Shown one piece after another: positions 14,566-26,787 of a stretch of 64,000 bases of DNA. The position numbers were made by a program, and so were the translations under genes. Positions within the stretch are counted from its first letter, which is position 1, and every line of letters begins with the position of its first letter. The stretch covers positions 1 to 64,000 of the forward strand of contig CACHLW010000006.1 in the NCBI GenBank assembly GCA_902580765.1, written 5' to 3'. Under the pieces are notes generated by a model. It had not been told where the DNA came from. It ran no database searches and was given only the letters and a program-made list of their open reading frames with translations. This DNA comes from an uncultured Alphaproteobacteria bacterium. Its GTDB lineage: Bacteria > Pseudomonadota > Alphaproteobacteria > HIMB59 > GCA-002718135.

Positions 14566-16101
14566 TTAGTTACTTGAAAACTTTCCAACCAAATCATCTA
14601 AGATTGATTTTAATTTATCATCATTTTCTTTAGATAATTCTTTTTCATTGGCAATTGCATCTAATAAATCACTATGCTTAGTTCTAATCTCATTTAAAAC
14701 TTCTGCTTCAAACTTGACTACATCGCCTACTGCAACTTTATCAAGGTATCCGCGCACACCTGCATAAATAGATACAACTTGCTCTGAAACTGTTAGTGGT
14801 GAATACTGACCTTGTTTTAAGATTTCAACTAGTCTTGCACCACGATCAAGTAATTGTTTCGTTGAAGCGTCTAAGTCTGATGCAAACTGTGCAAAAGCAG
14901 CCATCTCACGATATTGAGCTAATTCAAGTTTTACAGGACCAGCAATTTTTTTCATTGCTTTTGTTTGAGCTGCAGAACCAACACGACTTACGGAAAGACC
15001 AACGTTAATCGCAGGACGAATACCAGCAAAAAATAAGTTTGTTTCTAGAAATATTTGTCCATCCGTAATGGAAATAACATTTGTTGGAATATAAGCAGAT
15101 AAGTCTCCAGCTTGAGTCTCAATAATTGGAAGAGCGGTTAAACTTCCGCCACCGTGTTCATCACTCATTTTTGCGGCTCTTTCTAAAAGACGACTATGAA
15201 TGTAAAATACATCTCCGGGATATGCTTCACGTCCAGGAGGTCTTCTTAAAAGAAGCGACATCTGTCTGTAAGCAACAGCTTGCTTTGATAAATCATCATA
15301 AACAATTAATGCATGCATACCATTATCTCTAAAATATTCACCCATTGTACAACCAGTATAAGCAGATAAAAATTGCAAAGGTGCAGGCTCTGATGCAGTT
15401 GCAGATACAACAATTGTATATTCCATTGCGCCATTATCTTCTAGCGTTTTTACAATTTGAGCAACTGTTGATCTTTTCTGACCAATCGCAACATAGATAC
15501 AATATAACTTTTCTTTTTCGTTGTCTGATTGATTTACAGATTTTTGATTTAAGATTGTATCAATGGCAACAGCAGTTTTACCTGTTTGTCTATCACCAAT
15601 TATTAATTCACGTTGTCCCCTTCCAACTGGAACAAGAGCATCAAGCGCTTTAATACCTGTCTGCATTGGTTCAGATACACTTTGACGAGGAATAATGCCT
15701 GGAGCTTTTAATTCAATTCTTCTCTTTTCAGACGATTGAATAGGTCCTTTACCATCAATAGGATTTCCTAAACCATCAACAACACGTCCTAGCAATTCTT
15801 TTCCTACAGGAACGTCAACAATTTCTCCTGTACGTTTGACTGTATCACCTTCTTTAATTCCAGTATCATCACCGAAGATTGAAACACCAACGTTATCCAT
15901 TTCAAGGTTGAGGGCCATACCTTTAATGCCGCCAGGGAATTCTACCATCTCTCCAGCTTGTACTTGATCAAGACCATACACACGTGCAATTCCATCTCCG
16001 ACACTTAGTACTGTTCCAACCTCAGCAACATCCGCTTTAGTTTCAAAATTAGCTATTTGGTCTTTAATTACAGACGATATTTCTGCAGCTTTAATTTCCA
16101 T
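14566..16101 (-). CDS. atpA: F1 ATP synthase alpha subunit
   Basis: [31 protein letters not shown]. Confidence 0.99.
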   Translation of the reverse strand: MEIKAAEISSVIKDQIANFETKADVAEVGTVLSVGDGIARVYGLDQVQAGEMVEFPGGIKGMALNLEMDNVGVSIFGDDTGIKEGDTVKRTGEIVDVPVGKELLGRVVDGLGNPIDGKGPIQSSEKRRIELKAPGIIPRQSVSEPMQTGIKALDALVPVGRGQRELIIGDRQTGKTAVAIDTILNQKSVNQSDNEKEKLYCIYVAIGQKRSTVAQIVKTLEDNGAMEYTIVVSATASEPAPLQFLSAYTGCTMGEYFRDNGMHALIVYDDLSKQAVAYRQMSLLLRRPPGREAYPGDVFYIHSRLLERAAKMSDEHGGGSLTALPIIETQAGDLSAYIPTNVISITDGQIFLETNLFFAGIRPAINVGLSVSRVGSAAQTKAMKKIAGPVKLELAQYREMAAFAQFASDLDASTKQLLDRGARLVEILKQGQYSPLTVSEQVVSIYAGVRGYLDKVAVGDVVKFEAEVLNEIRTKHSDLLDAIANEKELSKENDDKLKSILDDLVGKFSSN

Positions 16102-16658
16102 TACGCCCCCTTCATTGCAATTTTAAGTTTATTAATTTTATTAGCTATAGATGTATCAATCATTTTGGAACCAACCTTAACAATTAAACCGCCTATAATG
16201 TCTTCATCAACATCAAAATTTAAAGATAATTTTTCACCTAAAGATTTTTTAAGTTGATTTGTAATATTATTTTTTTCATCATCAGATAATATATTTGCTG
16301 ATGTTACGTCAGCAGTAATATCACCTCTTTTTTCAGAGTTTATTTTTTTAAATTGTAAAATGATAGAAGCGATATTTGAAATTCTCTTATTGTTATCAAG
16401 AACTTTTAAAAAAGTTGTAGTAAGAGTATGTAAATTTGCTTTAGAAAATAATTTTAGCAAAATATTAAGCTTCTCATCTGAATTTACTAATGGACTTTTA
16501 ATAACTTGTCTCAATTCTGAACTTTCTTTCAATGCGTTTTGCATTAATTCAAAATCGTTTAGAATATTATCAATACATTTTTTTTCAGATGCAAGATCAT
16601 AGAGAGCTGCTCCGTATCTTTCAGATATAAGGTCTCCAGATAACGTGTTAGATGCCAT
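16101..16658 (-). CDS. atpH: F1 ATP synthase delta subunit
   Basis: [16 protein letters not shown]...[23 protein letters not shown]; first gene of atpHAGDC. Confidence 0.95.
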   Translation of the reverse strand: MASNTLSGDLISERYGAALYDLASEKKCIDNILNDFELMQNALKESSELRQVIKSPLVNSDEKLNILLKLFSKANLHTLTTTFLKVLDNNKRISNIASIILQFKKINSEKRGDITADVTSANILSDDEKNNITNQLKKSLGEKLSLNFDVDEDIIGGLIVKVGSKMIDTSIANKINKLKIAMKGA

Positions 16659-16776
16659 AAGTTAAGTTCATAAGAAGTTTAGAAATAGGCTATTAACACA
16701 TCAGAAAAAGTAGGTAAACTGTCAGTTTGTGCGTCAAATGAGTTAAATCGAAAATATTTTTAAAATTGTGGGTAAA

Positions 16777-18732
16777 TTACATAAATGAGTAGGGATCAAC
16801 ATCAATAATTAACTTTACAGAAGAAGGTAATTTAGTCTTTTCGACAATTTTTTTTGTGAATTTATTCAGATTTTTTCTACTATTGCTCTTCAATAATATT
16901 CTGTATCGATATTGTCCTCTAAGCAAAGAAATTGGAGCTTCAACTGGACCTAGAATTTTAATATTTTCACTATTTTGATCTTGTTGAGCCAGTCTTGAAG
17001 CATGTTTAAGAACTAAAGCTTTTGTATGGCTAGAAAGAATTATTGAAGTCATGAAGCCAAAAGGAGGAATATTAAAATTCTTTCTCTCTTGTAAAGCTTT
17101 TTCAATAAAAGCCTCTCTTTCTCGAAGTTGAATCGACTTAATTATTTCTTGATCTGGAAAATATGTTTGAAGAAAAACTTTACCAATTTTTTTTCCTCTA
17201 CCAGCTCTTCCCCCAACTTGCTGAAGTAGATTAAAAGTTTTTTCAATAGCTCTAGGATCGCCACCAAATAAACCTGCGTCCGCATCAACGATTCCTACTA
17301 ACGATAAATTTGGAAAATCATATCCTTTTGCCATAATTTGTGTGGCTACAATTATATCTATATCTTTGTTATTTATATCAGTTATAAATTTTTTAATTTT
17401 GTTTGGTGTGTTAACATTGTCACTAGACATGATGGAAATATTTTTTCCGGGAAATAATTCTTTTAGCTCCTCTGCAACTCTCTCAACACCAGGACCAACA
17501 AATTTTATACTATCTTTTTCATTACATTGTGGACAATCTAAATTTAATTTTTTTATAGTTCCACATTGATGGCATAAGAAAACTTTTTTGTGCTGATGCA
17601 TAACCATCCATGATGAACATTGATCACATTCATATCTGAATCCACAACTATTACACAAAGTTAATGGTGAGTATCCTCTACGATTTAAAAAAATAAGAGT
17701 TTGTTCTTTATTCTCTAAGCACTGAGAAATAGAATCTATAATTGATTGTGATATCCATTTATCTTTTCCAAGTTTATTTTTATTTAAATCAATTACAGAA
17801 ATCTTAGGTAATGGAGTTCCAGAAAATTGTTTTGATAAATAGACTTGATCATATTTTTTAATTTTAACATTATTTATTGTTTCTAAAGATGGCGTTGCCG
17901 AAGCTAATAATATAAAATTTTTTTCAATTTTAGCTCTTACAACTGCAAGATCTCTTGCTTGGTAACGTATATTGTCCTCTTGTTTATAACTAGAGTCATG
18001 TTCTTCATCGACAACAATTAATCCTAAGTTTGTAAAAGGAAGAAACAAACTTGAACGAGCACCAATAACAATGACTGGATATCCGGCAAAACATTTATGC
18101 CAAATTTTTTGCCTATTTTTTTTTGTAATTTTAGAATGCCACAAACATACTTCCATTCCAAAACGCTTCTTTACTCTAGTCTCTAATTGCGGTGTTAAGC
18201 TAATTTCTGGAACCATTATTAATATTTGTTTTTTTTCTTTTAAAAATTTATCTATTATTTCAAAATATACTTCAGTTTTACCAGAGCCTGTTACGCCTTC
18301 TAATAAAACAGGTTTGTTTAATTTTTTAAATGATTGAGTGATTTCTTTAAATGAATTTGCTTGCTCTTCACTCAAGGTCACTAAAGAAGGTTCGGTGTTA
18401 TTGAAACTATCTAATTTTTCTTTATCAAATTCAACTATATCATTATTAATAAGAAATAATTTTAAAACTGCTCCTAGTGGTGCTAAAGTATAATTTGTAA
18501 TCCAATTTATAAAATCAATTAAAGAATTCTGAAGGATAAGATCATTACAAATTTTTGTAACCTCTTTGATTTCGTATCCAGGATTTTTAACATTCTTCTT
18601 CCAAATAATTCCAGCTTCTATTTTTTTTCCAAATGGAACTAAAACAACTTGACCAATTTCAAGCTGCTCATTTGTTGAAGAATAAGTGAAAACTTTGTCG
18701 AAAGGTCTTGTTACTACTACATCGTACAACAT
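16777..18732 (-). CDS. priA: Primosomal protein N' (replication restart helicase)
   Basis: LLEGVTGSGKTEVYFEII, VDEEHDSSYKQEDNIRYQARD, Cys-rich Zn-binding region, QVGGRAGRGKK; start at MLYDVVVTRPFDK. Confidence 0.96.
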   Translation of the reverse strand: MLYDVVVTRPFDKVFTYSSTNEQLEIGQVVLVPFGKKIEAGIIWKKNVKNPGYEIKEVTKICNDLILQNSLIDFINWITNYTLAPLGAVLKLFLINNDIVEFDKEKLDSFNNTEPSLVTLSEEQANSFKEITQSFKKLNKPVLLEGVTGSGKTEVYFEIIDKFLKEKKQILIMVPEISLTPQLETRVKKRFGMEVCLWHSKITKKNRQKIWHKCFAGYPVIVIGARSSLFLPFTNLGLIVVDEEHDSSYKQEDNIRYQARDLAVVRAKIEKNFILLASATPSLETINNVKIKKYDQVYLSKQFSGTPLPKISVIDLNKNKLGKDKWISQSIIDSISQCLENKEQTLIFLNRRGYSPLTLCNSCGFRYECDQCSSWMVMHQHKKVFLCHQCGTIKKLNLDCPQCNEKDSIKFVGPGVERVAEELKELFPGKNISIMSSDNVNTPNKIKKFITDINNKDIDIIVATQIMAKGYDFPNLSLVGIVDADAGLFGGDPRAIEKTFNLLQQVGGRAGRGKKIGKVFLQTYFPDQEIIKSIQLREREAFIEKALQERKNFNIPPFGFMTSIILSSHTKALVLKHASRLAQQDQNSENIKILGPVEAPISLLRGQYRYRILLKSNSRKNLNKFTKKIVEKTKLPSSVKLIIDVDPYSFM

Positions 18733-18795
18733 TATATTTATGTATTTTTTATATGTTAACTTTCTAAATAACTTGTATATGGTATACAACAAACA

Positions 18796-19455
18796 ATGAA
18801 ATTTTTTATAGACACTGCAGATATACCTCAGATCGAAGAGTTAATGCCCAGTGGATTAATAGACGGTGTTACGACAAACCCATCTCTAATTGCAAAAAGT
18901 GGTAAAGATATGGGGAAAACAATTAAAACAATTTGTTCCATAGTATCTGGTCCAGTAAGTGCAGAAGTGACAGCAACGGAATATGACAAAATGCTAGAAG
19001 AAGGTGAATACTTAGCATCATTAGCTAAGAATGTTGCTGTAAAAGTTCCTCTTACACCTGCTGGTCTTCAGACATGCAAAGCTCTTAGAGAAAAAGATAT
19101 CATGGTAAATGTAACGTTGTGTTTTAGTGCTGCTCAAGCATTACTAGCCGCTAAGGTTGGTGCAACATTTATTTCTCCATTTGTGGGAAGACTCGATGAT
19201 ATTGGTGAAAAAGGTATGGATCTAATTTCAGATATAGTAATAATGTATGAAAATTATGGATTTGATACTGAAGTATTAGTTGCTTCGGTAAGAAATACTC
19301 AACATCTTATTGATGCAGCTGTGATTGGTGCCCATGTTTCAACTCTACCACCTAAAGTTATTCACGAATTATATAAACATCCTCTCACAGATAAAGGGCT
19401 GAAAGCATTTCTTGATGATTGGGCAAAAACAGGACAGCAAATCTTGCCAAAATAA
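18796..19455 (+). CDS. fsa: Transaldolase/fructose-6-phosphate aldolase family
   Basis: [38 protein letters not shown]...[16 protein letters not shown]. Confidence 0.94.
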   Translation: MKFFIDTADIPQIEELMPSGLIDGVTTNPSLIAKSGKDMGKTIKTICSIVSGPVSAEVTATEYDKMLEEGEYLASLAKNVAVKVPLTPAGLQTCKALREKDIMVNVTLCFSAAQALLAAKVGATFISPFVGRLDDIGEKGMDLISDIVIMYENYGFDTEVLVASVRNTQHLIDAAVIGAHVSTLPPKVIHELYKHPLTDKGLKAFLDDWAKTGQQILPK

Positions 19456-19460
19456 TCGTC

Positions 19461-20123
19461 ATGGCGCATGAAGATGAAATTAGTGAAAAACAAATAATAA
19501 ATTTTTTAAAAAAAAATAAAAATTTTTTTATTAAAAATTCAGAATTAGTTAATGAACTAAATTTTCCAACCGTAGATAATAGTTCTGATAAGGTTGTTGA
19601 TTTAGAAGCTTATAGATATAAAAAAATATCACAACAAAATATAGATCTACAAAATCAAATGACAAAAGTACTACTTGCAGGAAAAAGTCATTTAAATGCT
19701 CAAAAAAGAATTCTAAAATCTACAATTAGAATTCTAAATGTAAAAAGTTTACAAAAATTAATAACCTTAATTAAAAATGATCTTAAAACAATTTTAGGTT
19801 GTGATGAAATGAATTGTTTTGTTACAAATGAAAATATTAGAGCAGAAAACTTATCACAACTGGATATTAAAATTGCAAATAGTTATTTTAAAAACAAAAT
19901 GGTTACAAATTTAAATCAAAATCCTAAAGGTTTACTTTTATTTTTTCCTAATAAATCAGCAACGATAAAATCATATATTTTATTAAAAGTTAAATTTCGT
20001 GAAGATAGTTTAATATTGGCTATGGGATCAAAAGATAAAAGTAAATTCACAGTTGATATGCAAACTGATCTTATTGAGTACTTAATTAAAATTATAGAAG
20101 TAAATTTATTAAGTATTAAATGA
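19461..20123 (+). CDS. DUF484 family protein
   Basis: FLKKNKNFFIKNSELVNELNFP...VDLEAYRYKKISQQNIDLQNQMTKVLLAGKSHLNAQKRIL; start at MAHEDEI, just after fsa. Confidence 0.85.
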   Translation: MAHEDEISEKQIINFLKKNKNFFIKNSELVNELNFPTVDNSSDKVVDLEAYRYKKISQQNIDLQNQMTKVLLAGKSHLNAQKRILKSTIRILNVKSLQKLITLIKNDLKTILGCDEMNCFVTNENIRAENLSQLDIKIANSYFKNKMVTNLNQNPKGLLLFFPNKSATIKSYILLKVKFREDSLILAMGSKDKSKFTVDMQTDLIEYLIKIIEVNLLSIK

Positions 20124-20135
20124 AAGGAAGGTAAA

Positions 20136-20339
20136 ATGAAAGGTTATAGATTTATTACAGATGATGACACTGTTGATTTTTGCCAAAGAGTAACAGAGGC
20201 ACTCTCTAATGGATGGAAATTACATGGTGAACCAAAAATGACTTTTGATCATAAAAGAAAAATTATGAGGTGTGGTCAAGCAGTTGTAAAACAGTCATCA
20301 AAAAAATATAAAAAAGGAATGGATCTAGCTAAAATTTAA
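20136..20339 (+). CDS. DUF1737 family small protein
   Basis: MKGYRFITDDDTVDFCQRVTEALSNGWKLHGEPKMTF; AAGGAAGG ribosome-binding site just upstream. Confidence 0.85.
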   Translation: MKGYRFITDDDTVDFCQRVTEALSNGWKLHGEPKMTFDHKRKIMRCGQAVVKQSSKKYKKGMDLAKI

Positions 20340-21733
20340 ATATGTATGGCTCTGCCATCAACGCTTAGAGCTGCTTCTTTTACTGCTTCACTAGTTGTTG
20401 GATGAGCATGACATACTCTAGCAATATCTTCTGCACTTCCACCAAATTCGATTGTAGTAACAATTTCTGCAATCAGTTGTCCAGCATCATGACCGATTAT
20501 ATGAGCACCTAAAATTTCATCTGTTTTTTTATCAACCAAAATTTTAACAAATCCCTCTGATGCAGAAGTGGTTAGGGCACGACCATTTGCCATAAAAGGA
20601 AATTTTCCAACCTTGAAGTCTTTCTTTTCTTGCTTGAGCTGTTCTTCTGTTTTACCTACTGATGCAATCTCTGGATTGGTATAAACAATCGCTGGTATAG
20701 CTTCATAGTTTATATGAGGTTTTTGACCATTTATAAATTCAACACAAGCAACTCCTTCTTCTTCAGCTTTGTGTGCTAACATTGGTCCCGGTGCTACATC
20801 ACCAATGGCGTAGATTCCCTTAACAGAAGTTTGAAAATTATCTTTGATTTCAATGGATTTTTTTTCGGTTAATTTAATACCAATTTTTTCGAGACCCAGT
20901 CCTTCTGTGTTTGGTTTTCTTCCTACTGACATTAAAACTATTTCGTAGTTTTCTTTTATTTTCTTTTTATCTGATGTTTCCATTTCAACATCTACACCAG
21001 ACTTAACAGATTTTGCAGAACTCACTTTATGCGATAATTTAAATTCTAACCCCTGTTTAGTTAACATTTTCATAAACTCTTTTGCAATTTCACCATCCAT
21101 AGTTGGAACAATTCTGTCAAGAGCTTCAACAACTGTTACTTTTGAACCTAATCTACTCCATACTGACCCCATCTCTAATCCAATATATCCACCACCAATA
21201 ACTAGGAGTGATTTTGGTATTTTAGATAGAGAAAGAGCACCTGTTGAAGATACTATTTTTTTTTCATCAACAGGAATATTTGGTATCTCAATCGAAGATG
21301 ATCCTGTTGCGATAATAAAATTTTTAGCACTGGCAGTAATTTCATTTTTTCCATTTGTAATAGAAATAGTATTTTTATCTACAAATGAAGCCATGCCAGG
21401 AATATGCGTTATTTTATTTTTCTTAAATAAAAAACCGATCCCTGTTGTAAGTTTTTTTACAATCTTAGTTTTGCGATCCATCAAAACATTTAGGTCTAAA
21501 TCTATCTTTGATGTTTTTATGCCATGCTCTGCAGCATGATTTGAAATTTCAACAAATTTTTCAGATGAATTTAATAATGCTTTAGAAGGTATGCATCCAA
21601 TGTTCAAACAAGTTCCACCAAGTGATGGCTCTTTTTCTATACAAGCAACCTTCATTCCAAGTTGAGCTGCTCTGATTGCAGCTACATATCCGCCAGGTCC
21701 AGCACCAATTACTATTAAATCAAAATCTTCCAT
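20336..21733 (-). CDS. lpdA: Dihydrolipoyl dehydrogenase
   Basis: GAGPGGYVAAIRAAQLG...GGTCLNIGCIPSKALL...CHAHPTTSEAVKEAAL. Confidence 0.98.
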   Translation of the reverse strand: MEDFDLIVIGAGPGGYVAAIRAAQLGMKVACIEKEPSLGGTCLNIGCIPSKALLNSSEKFVEISNHAAEHGIKTSKIDLDLNVLMDRKTKIVKKLTTGIGFLFKKNKITHIPGMASFVDKNTISITNGKNEITASAKNFIIATGSSSIEIPNIPVDEKKIVSSTGALSLSKIPKSLLVIGGGYIGLEMGSVWSRLGSKVTVVEALDRIVPTMDGEIAKEFMKMLTKQGLEFKLSHKVSSAKSVKSGVDVEMETSDKKKIKENYEIVLMSVGRKPNTEGLGLEKIGIKLTEKKSIEIKDNFQTSVKGIYAIGDVAPGPMLAHKAEEEGVACVEFINGQKPHINYEAIPAIVYTNPEIASVGKTEEQLKQEKKDFKVGKFPFMANGRALTTSASEGFVKILVDKKTDEILGAHIIGHDAGQLIAEIVTTIEFGGSAEDIARVCHAHPTTSEAVKEAALSVDGRAIHI

Positions 21734-21734
21734 T

Positions 21735-22916
21735 TTATATTCCTAATACTAATTCGGATGGATCTTCTAGAAGTTCTTTCACTTTTACTAAAAATCCAAC
21801 ACTTTCTTTTCCATCAATAATTCTATGATCATAACTTAATGCAACATACATCATTGGCCTAATTACTATTTCATCATTTAAAACTACTGCTCTTTTTTGA
21901 ATATTATGCATCCCTAAAATTCCAGATTGAGGTCTATTGATTATTGGGGTGCTAAGCATTGATCCGTAAACGCCACCATTTGAAATTGTAAAAGTTCCAC
22001 CAGTCAAATCGTCCATGGTCAGCGTTCCATCTTTGGCTTTTGTACTAAGATCAATAATTTTAGTTTCTATTTCTCCAAAACTCAATTGATGGGCGTCTTT
22101 AAGTATTGGTACGACTAATCCTTTTTCAGTTCCAACAGCTATACCTATATCAAAATGATTTTTATAAATTATATTTTCATCTTTAATTTCAGCATTCACA
22201 GCTGGATACTCTTGCAAACTTTTTACTACTGCTTTTACAAAAAATGACATGAAACCTAATTTGACCTCATACCGACTTTGAAATTCTTGGTTTTTTGATT
22301 TTCTAATTTCCATAACTTTGGACATGTCAATTTCATTAAAAGTCGTAAGTATGGCTGCTGTATTTTGAGCCTCCTTTAAACGTTTTGATATTGTCTGTCT
22401 GATTTTAGACATTTTAACAACTTCTTCTCTTTCACCTTTGTTAGTGGTTGTTTTATTTAAAGAAGAAAGATGAGAAACTACATCTTCTTTATTAATTCTT
22501 CCATCAGAACGGGATGAGGTGACATCTTCAAGTTTAATATTATTTTCTTCAGCAATTTTTCTTGCAGATGGTGAAGATTTGGCAGGCGAAGATTTTGTTT
22601 CAACCTTAACTGCTTTTACTTCTTCTTTTATTTTTTCTTCTTTATTTTCAGTTTTTTTCGGACTTGGTATTTTGCCTTTTGATTCATCTAAGATTCCTAA
22701 AATACCACCAATTTCAACGTCAGTGCCTTCAGAAACTTTTATTTCTTTTAGAGAGCCTGCATGAGGTGCTGGTACTTCAACTGTAATTTTGTCTGTCTCA
22801 ATTTCAACTAAAGGTTCATCTGCTTCAAAATTATCACCTATATTCTTAAGCCATTTTGAAACAGTTGCTTCTGTAATTGACTCTCCAAGTGTTGGAACTA
22901 TTAATTCAGTGCTCAT
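21735..22916 (-). CDS. sucB: 2-oxoglutarate dehydrogenase E2 (dihydrolipoyl succinyltransferase)
   Basis: Lipoyl domain ([19 protein letters not shown]), E3-binding domain, [18 protein letters not shown]. Confidence 0.98.
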   Translation of the reverse strand: MSTELIVPTLGESITEATVSKWLKNIGDNFEADEPLVEIETDKITVEVPAPHAGSLKEIKVSEGTDVEIGGILGILDESKGKIPSPKKTENKEEKIKEEVKAVKVETKSSPAKSSPSARKIAEENNIKLEDVTSSRSDGRINKEDVVSHLSSLNKTTTNKGEREEVVKMSKIRQTISKRLKEAQNTAAILTTFNEIDMSKVMEIRKSKNQEFQSRYEVKLGFMSFFVKAVVKSLQEYPAVNAEIKDENIIYKNHFDIGIAVGTEKGLVVPILKDAHQLSFGEIETKIIDLSTKAKDGTLTMDDLTGGTFTISNGGVYGSMLSTPIINRPQSGILGMHNIQKRAVVLNDEIVIRPMMYVALSYDHRIIDGKESVGFLVKVKELLEDPSELVLGI

Positions 22917-22947
22917 TAATTAAATGCTTAATAACATTTACGTCAAT

Positions 22948-25851
22948 TTATTCAATTGGCAGATTAGTCTTTAATTTTGTTGAAATACCTGCCCAAGATT
23001 TGATAATTTTGCTAATCGAATCTTCAGTAGCCATTTTTATAATAGTTTCTTGGTTACTTAAGTGTCTTTCTAAAGAACCAGCGGCAGGAGACGCAGCTGG
23101 ACTTCTACCAACATAGAATATTTTTTCTTGCTTAACTTTGGCTTCCTGCATAACACTTTCCAATCTACCTTTCACAAAACCCCAGGCACCCATATTTTTA
23201 GGTTCTTCTTGTGCCCAGATAATTTCAGCATCCGTATAATGTTTTAATTCATCTCTAAAGTTTTCATAAGGAAATGGATAAATCTGCTCCAATCTTATTA
23301 TGGAGAGATTTTTAATTTTATTTTTTGCTATGTGATCTGCAAGTTCAAAATATATTTTACCAGAGCAAATGATTAGTCTTTTATTTTTCCTTTTTTCTTT
23401 AGCAGATAATTTATCAGTAAGAATTCTATGGAAAGTTGATCCATTAATGTAATCCTCAATATTAGAAACATTAGATTTATGTCTAAGTGTAGATTTTGGT
23501 GTAAATATAATTAGCGGTTTCCTAAAGTTTCTATGTAGTTGTCTTCTTAAAACATGAAAATAATTAGCAGGACTTGTGCAATTAACAATTTGCATATTAT
23601 CTTCTGCACACATCTGTAAAAATCTTTCTAATCTTCCACTTGTATGCTCAGGACCTTGGCCCTCATGTCCGTGGGGAAGAAGCATAGTTAAACCAGACAT
23701 TCTCAACCATTTTCTTTCTCCAGAACTAATGAATTGATCAATCATAATTTGTGCGCCATTTGCAAAATCACCAAACTGCGCTTCCCATATAACAAGCGTC
23801 TTAGGATCAACTTGTGAATATCCATATTCAAAACCAAGAACACCAAACTCAGATAAAAAACTATCTATAATTTCAAAGTAACCTTGTTTGTTTTGAAAGT
23901 GTCTTAATGGAACAAAACGATTTTCGTTTTCTTGATCGTATAGAACACCATGTCTATGACTAAATGTTCCTCTTCCAACATCTTGTCCAGATATTCGAAC
24001 ACCGTATCCCTCATCAAGAAGTGTTGCTAAAGCTAAACTTTCAGAGGTTGCCCAATCAATACCTTTTCCGTTGATGACACTTGTTAATCGATCCCCATAA
24101 ATTTTTTTTATTCTTCTATGAACATTAAAATCTGCCGGTATTTCATGAATTTTTTTAGCAACGTTGATTAATGTTTTTTCTTTTACAGATGTTTTTCCTC
24201 TTCTTGCATCAAATGTTGCAGTAGATAAACCTGTCCAAGTTCCCTCTAACCAATCTACTTTATTTGGTTTATAATTTTTAGTTGATTCAAATTCTTTATC
24301 TAAAAATTTTTTAAAAGAATCTACAATGTCTCTAGATTCTTCTTCTGAAAGAGTATTATTCTCAATTAATTTTTTTTCATATTTTTTTCTTGTAGTAATT
24401 TGTTTTTTGATAGCCTTATACATTAGTGGCTGAGTAAAAGAAGGTTCATCAGCTTCGTTATGTCCTGATCTTCTGTAGCAAAACATATCTACAACAACAT
24501 CGACTTTAAATTTATTTCTAAATTCCGTTGCAAGTCTACAAACATGAACTACTGCTTCTGGGTCATCGCCATTAACATGAAATATTGGTGCCTGAACCAT
24601 TTTTGCAATTTCAGTACAATAAGGTGCTGATCGTCCATATTGTGGCATAGTTGTAAAACCTATCTGATTGTTAATTACAAAATGAATGGTACCACCTGTT
24701 TTAAATCCTCTTAATTGTGACATAGCAAATGTTTCAGCCACAACTCCTTGTCCAGCTATTGCTGCATCTCCATGAATTAATAAACCTATAACTTTATCTG
24801 TTGTTTTATCTTTAGCTAAAGTTTGTTTAGCTCTTACTTTTCCTGCCACAACTGGGTTAACTGCTTCTAAATGTGATGGGTTAGAAGTGAGCGATAAATG
24901 AATTTTCTTTTTTTCAAATTCACGATCAGCAGAAACTCCTAAATGATATTTTACATCACCCGAACCTAGTACCTCATTTGGATCGTTTAAAGATCCTTGG
25001 AATTTTGATAATATTTTTTTGTAAGGCATTTCCAAAACACTTGACAGAAGTGTTAGTCTCCCTCGATGAGCTGTTCCAATAATAATATCTTCAATTCCAG
25101 ACAAACATGCCTGTTTAACAATTTGCTCTATCCCAGGTATCATCGCTTCACCACCTTCGATACCGTATCTCTTTGTACCTAAAAACTTTTTATCTAAAAA
25201 CTGCTCAAATAGTTCTGATTCAACTAATCTTTTATAGATTGCTTTTTTTCCTTCATTTGTAAAATTTGTTTTATTTCTTGCTTCTTCAATTCTTTCTTGC
25301 ACCCATTGTTTTTGATCAGCTTGTTGTATATGTAAAAATTCAACACCAATTGAAGCAGAATAAGTTTCTTTTAATATTTTAATAATATTTTTTAATTTAC
25401 CTTTTTCTAAACCCAAACTTCCATCAATGAATATTTCTTTTTCTAAATCTGACTCAATGAAACCATAGCTTTTATAATCTAATTCTTGAGGATACTCTCT
25501 TTCAGATATTCCTAAAGGATCAAGATCTGCAATTAAATGTCCATTAATTCTAAAAGCTCTAATTAACCTTAATGCTCTAATTGAATCTAAGGTTGAAACT
25601 CTAAATTCTTCAGAATTGTAATTCGCATTTGATTTTATAACCTTAGTTATGTAATTTTTATCTATTATACTTGATGGACGTTCTTTCCATTCTGGTCCTC
25701 CAAAATCTTTAAGAACAGAATAGTCATCTTCATTTAAATTATTAAAAAAATCTTTCCAAGTTGTGTCCACACTTTCAGGGTCATTTCTAAATTTAGAATA
25801 AAGTTCAGCCACATATGGCGCATTAGCACTATTTAAGAAAGTATCATTCAT
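22948..25851 (-). CDS. sucA: 2-oxoglutarate dehydrogenase E1
   Basis: IIGTAHRGRLTLLSSVLEMPYK...LLPHGHEGQGPEHTSGRLERFLQMCAEDNMQ. Confidence 0.98.
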   Translation of the reverse strand: MNDTFLNSANAPYVAELYSKFRNDPESVDTTWKDFFNNLNEDDYSVLKDFGGPEWKERPSSIIDKNYITKVIKSNANYNSEEFRVSTLDSIRALRLIRAFRINGHLIADLDPLGISEREYPQELDYKSYGFIESDLEKEIFIDGSLGLEKGKLKNIIKILKETYSASIGVEFLHIQQADQKQWVQERIEEARNKTNFTNEGKKAIYKRLVESELFEQFLDKKFLGTKRYGIEGGEAMIPGIEQIVKQACLSGIEDIIIGTAHRGRLTLLSSVLEMPYKKILSKFQGSLNDPNEVLGSGDVKYHLGVSADREFEKKKIHLSLTSNPSHLEAVNPVVAGKVRAKQTLAKDKTTDKVIGLLIHGDAAIAGQGVVAETFAMSQLRGFKTGGTIHFVINNQIGFTTMPQYGRSAPYCTEIAKMVQAPIFHVNGDDPEAVVHVCRLATEFRNKFKVDVVVDMFCYRRSGHNEADEPSFTQPLMYKAIKKQITTRKKYEKKLIENNTLSEEESRDIVDSFKKFLDKEFESTKNYKPNKVDWLEGTWTGLSTATFDARRGKTSVKEKTLINVAKKIHEIPADFNVHRRIKKIYGDRLTSVINGKGIDWATSESLALATLLDEGYGVRISGQDVGRGTFSHRHGVLYDQENENRFVPLRHFQNKQGYFEIIDSFLSEFGVLGFEYGYSQVDPKTLVIWEAQFGDFANGAQIMIDQFISSGERKWLRMSGLTMLLPHGHEGQGPEHTSGRLERFLQMCAEDNMQIVNCTSPANYFHVLRRQLHRNFRKPLIIFTPKSTLRHKSNVSNIEDYINGSTFHRILTDKLSAKEKRKNKRLIICSGKIYFELADHIAKNKIKNLSIIRLEQIYPFPYENFRDELKHYTDAEIIWAQEEPKNMGAWGFVKGRLESVMQEAKVKQEKIFYVGRSPAASPAAGSLERHLSNQETIIKMATEDSISKIIKSWAGISTKLKTNLPIE

Positions 25852-25902
25852 AGATTTTTATTAAACTAAAAACATTTCGCATAACAATCATACTAATGGA
25901 AA

Positions 25903-26787
25903 CTAATTATTCCCATTTTGCATTGCTAATTTCATAGTTTTTCCCAACGATGCCGGGGATTTTGACACCAAAACTCCAGCATTTTCTAGAGATTTAATTT
26001 TGGAATGTGCTGTACCTTTTGAGCCTGAAACGATAGCACCTGCATGACCCATACGTTTTCCTTTTGGTGCCGATTGTCCAGCTATAAACGCTGAAACTGG
26101 TTTTTTTCTTTTTGAGTTTGAAATAAATTCTGCTGCATTTTCTTCTTCCTCGCCACCAATTTCGCCAATCATTAAAATTCCCTCAGTCTCATCATCTTCT
26201 AAAAATAACTTTATACAATCTACAAAATCCATACCATGTATTGGATCTCCACCAATACCAACGCATGTCGATTGACCTAATCCTATCTCTGTTGTCTGTG
26301 CAACAGCTTCATAAGTTAATGTTCCTGATCTACTTACTATTCCTATTTTTCCTTTTTTATGGATGAAGCCAGGCATGATTCCAATCTTGCATTCGGAAGG
26401 TGTGATTAACCCTGGACAGTTTGGTCCAATCAAATATGTTTTATTTTTAATAATTCTTTTTTTTATATCAATCATATCTAAGACTGGAATACCTTCAGTA
26501 ATACAAACAATTAATTCAATATTTGCATCTAAAGCTTCGTGGATTGCCTTAGCAGCAAACTTAGCAGGCACATAAATAACTGTTGCGTTTGCATCAGTTT
26601 GTTTCACTGCATCGGCAACAGTATTAAACACCGGTAAATTTAAATGGGTCTGACCTCCTTTTCCAGGCGTGACACCACCAACAAGGTTTGTACCGTAAGC
26701 TATAGCTTGTTCAGAATGATATGTTCCTTGTGAACCGGTAAAGCCTTGGCAAATGAGTCTTGTGTTATTATTTACTAAAATTGACAC
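25903..26787 (-). CDS. sucD: Succinyl-CoA ligase alpha subunit
   Basis: GITPG-type [51 protein letters not shown]. Confidence 0.98.
   Translation of the reverse strand: MSILVNNNTRLICQGFTGSQGTYHSEQAIAYGTNLVGGVTPGKGGQTHLNLPVFNTVADAVKQTDANATVIYVPAKFAAKAIHEALDANIELIVCITEGIPVLDMIDIKKRIIKNKTYLIGPNCPGLITPSECKIGIMPGFIHKKGKIGIVSRSGTLTYEAVAQTTEIGLGQSTCVGIGGDPIHGMDFVDCIKLFLEDDETEGILMIGEIGGEEEENAAEFISNSKRKKPVSAFIAGQSAPKGKRMGHAGAIVSGSKGTAHSKIKSLENAGVLVSKSPASLGKTMKLAMQNGNN

Noticed and set aside
14796-15653. Three plus-strand ORFs opposite atpA
   Set aside because: Shadow ORFs antisense to a clear atpA; Gln/Leu/His-rich artefacts.
16659-16776. AAACTGTCAGTTT-type palindrome upstream of atpH as an operator
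   Set aside because: Short stem with a 3-nt centre in AT-rich DNA and no supporting context; too weak to report as a feature.
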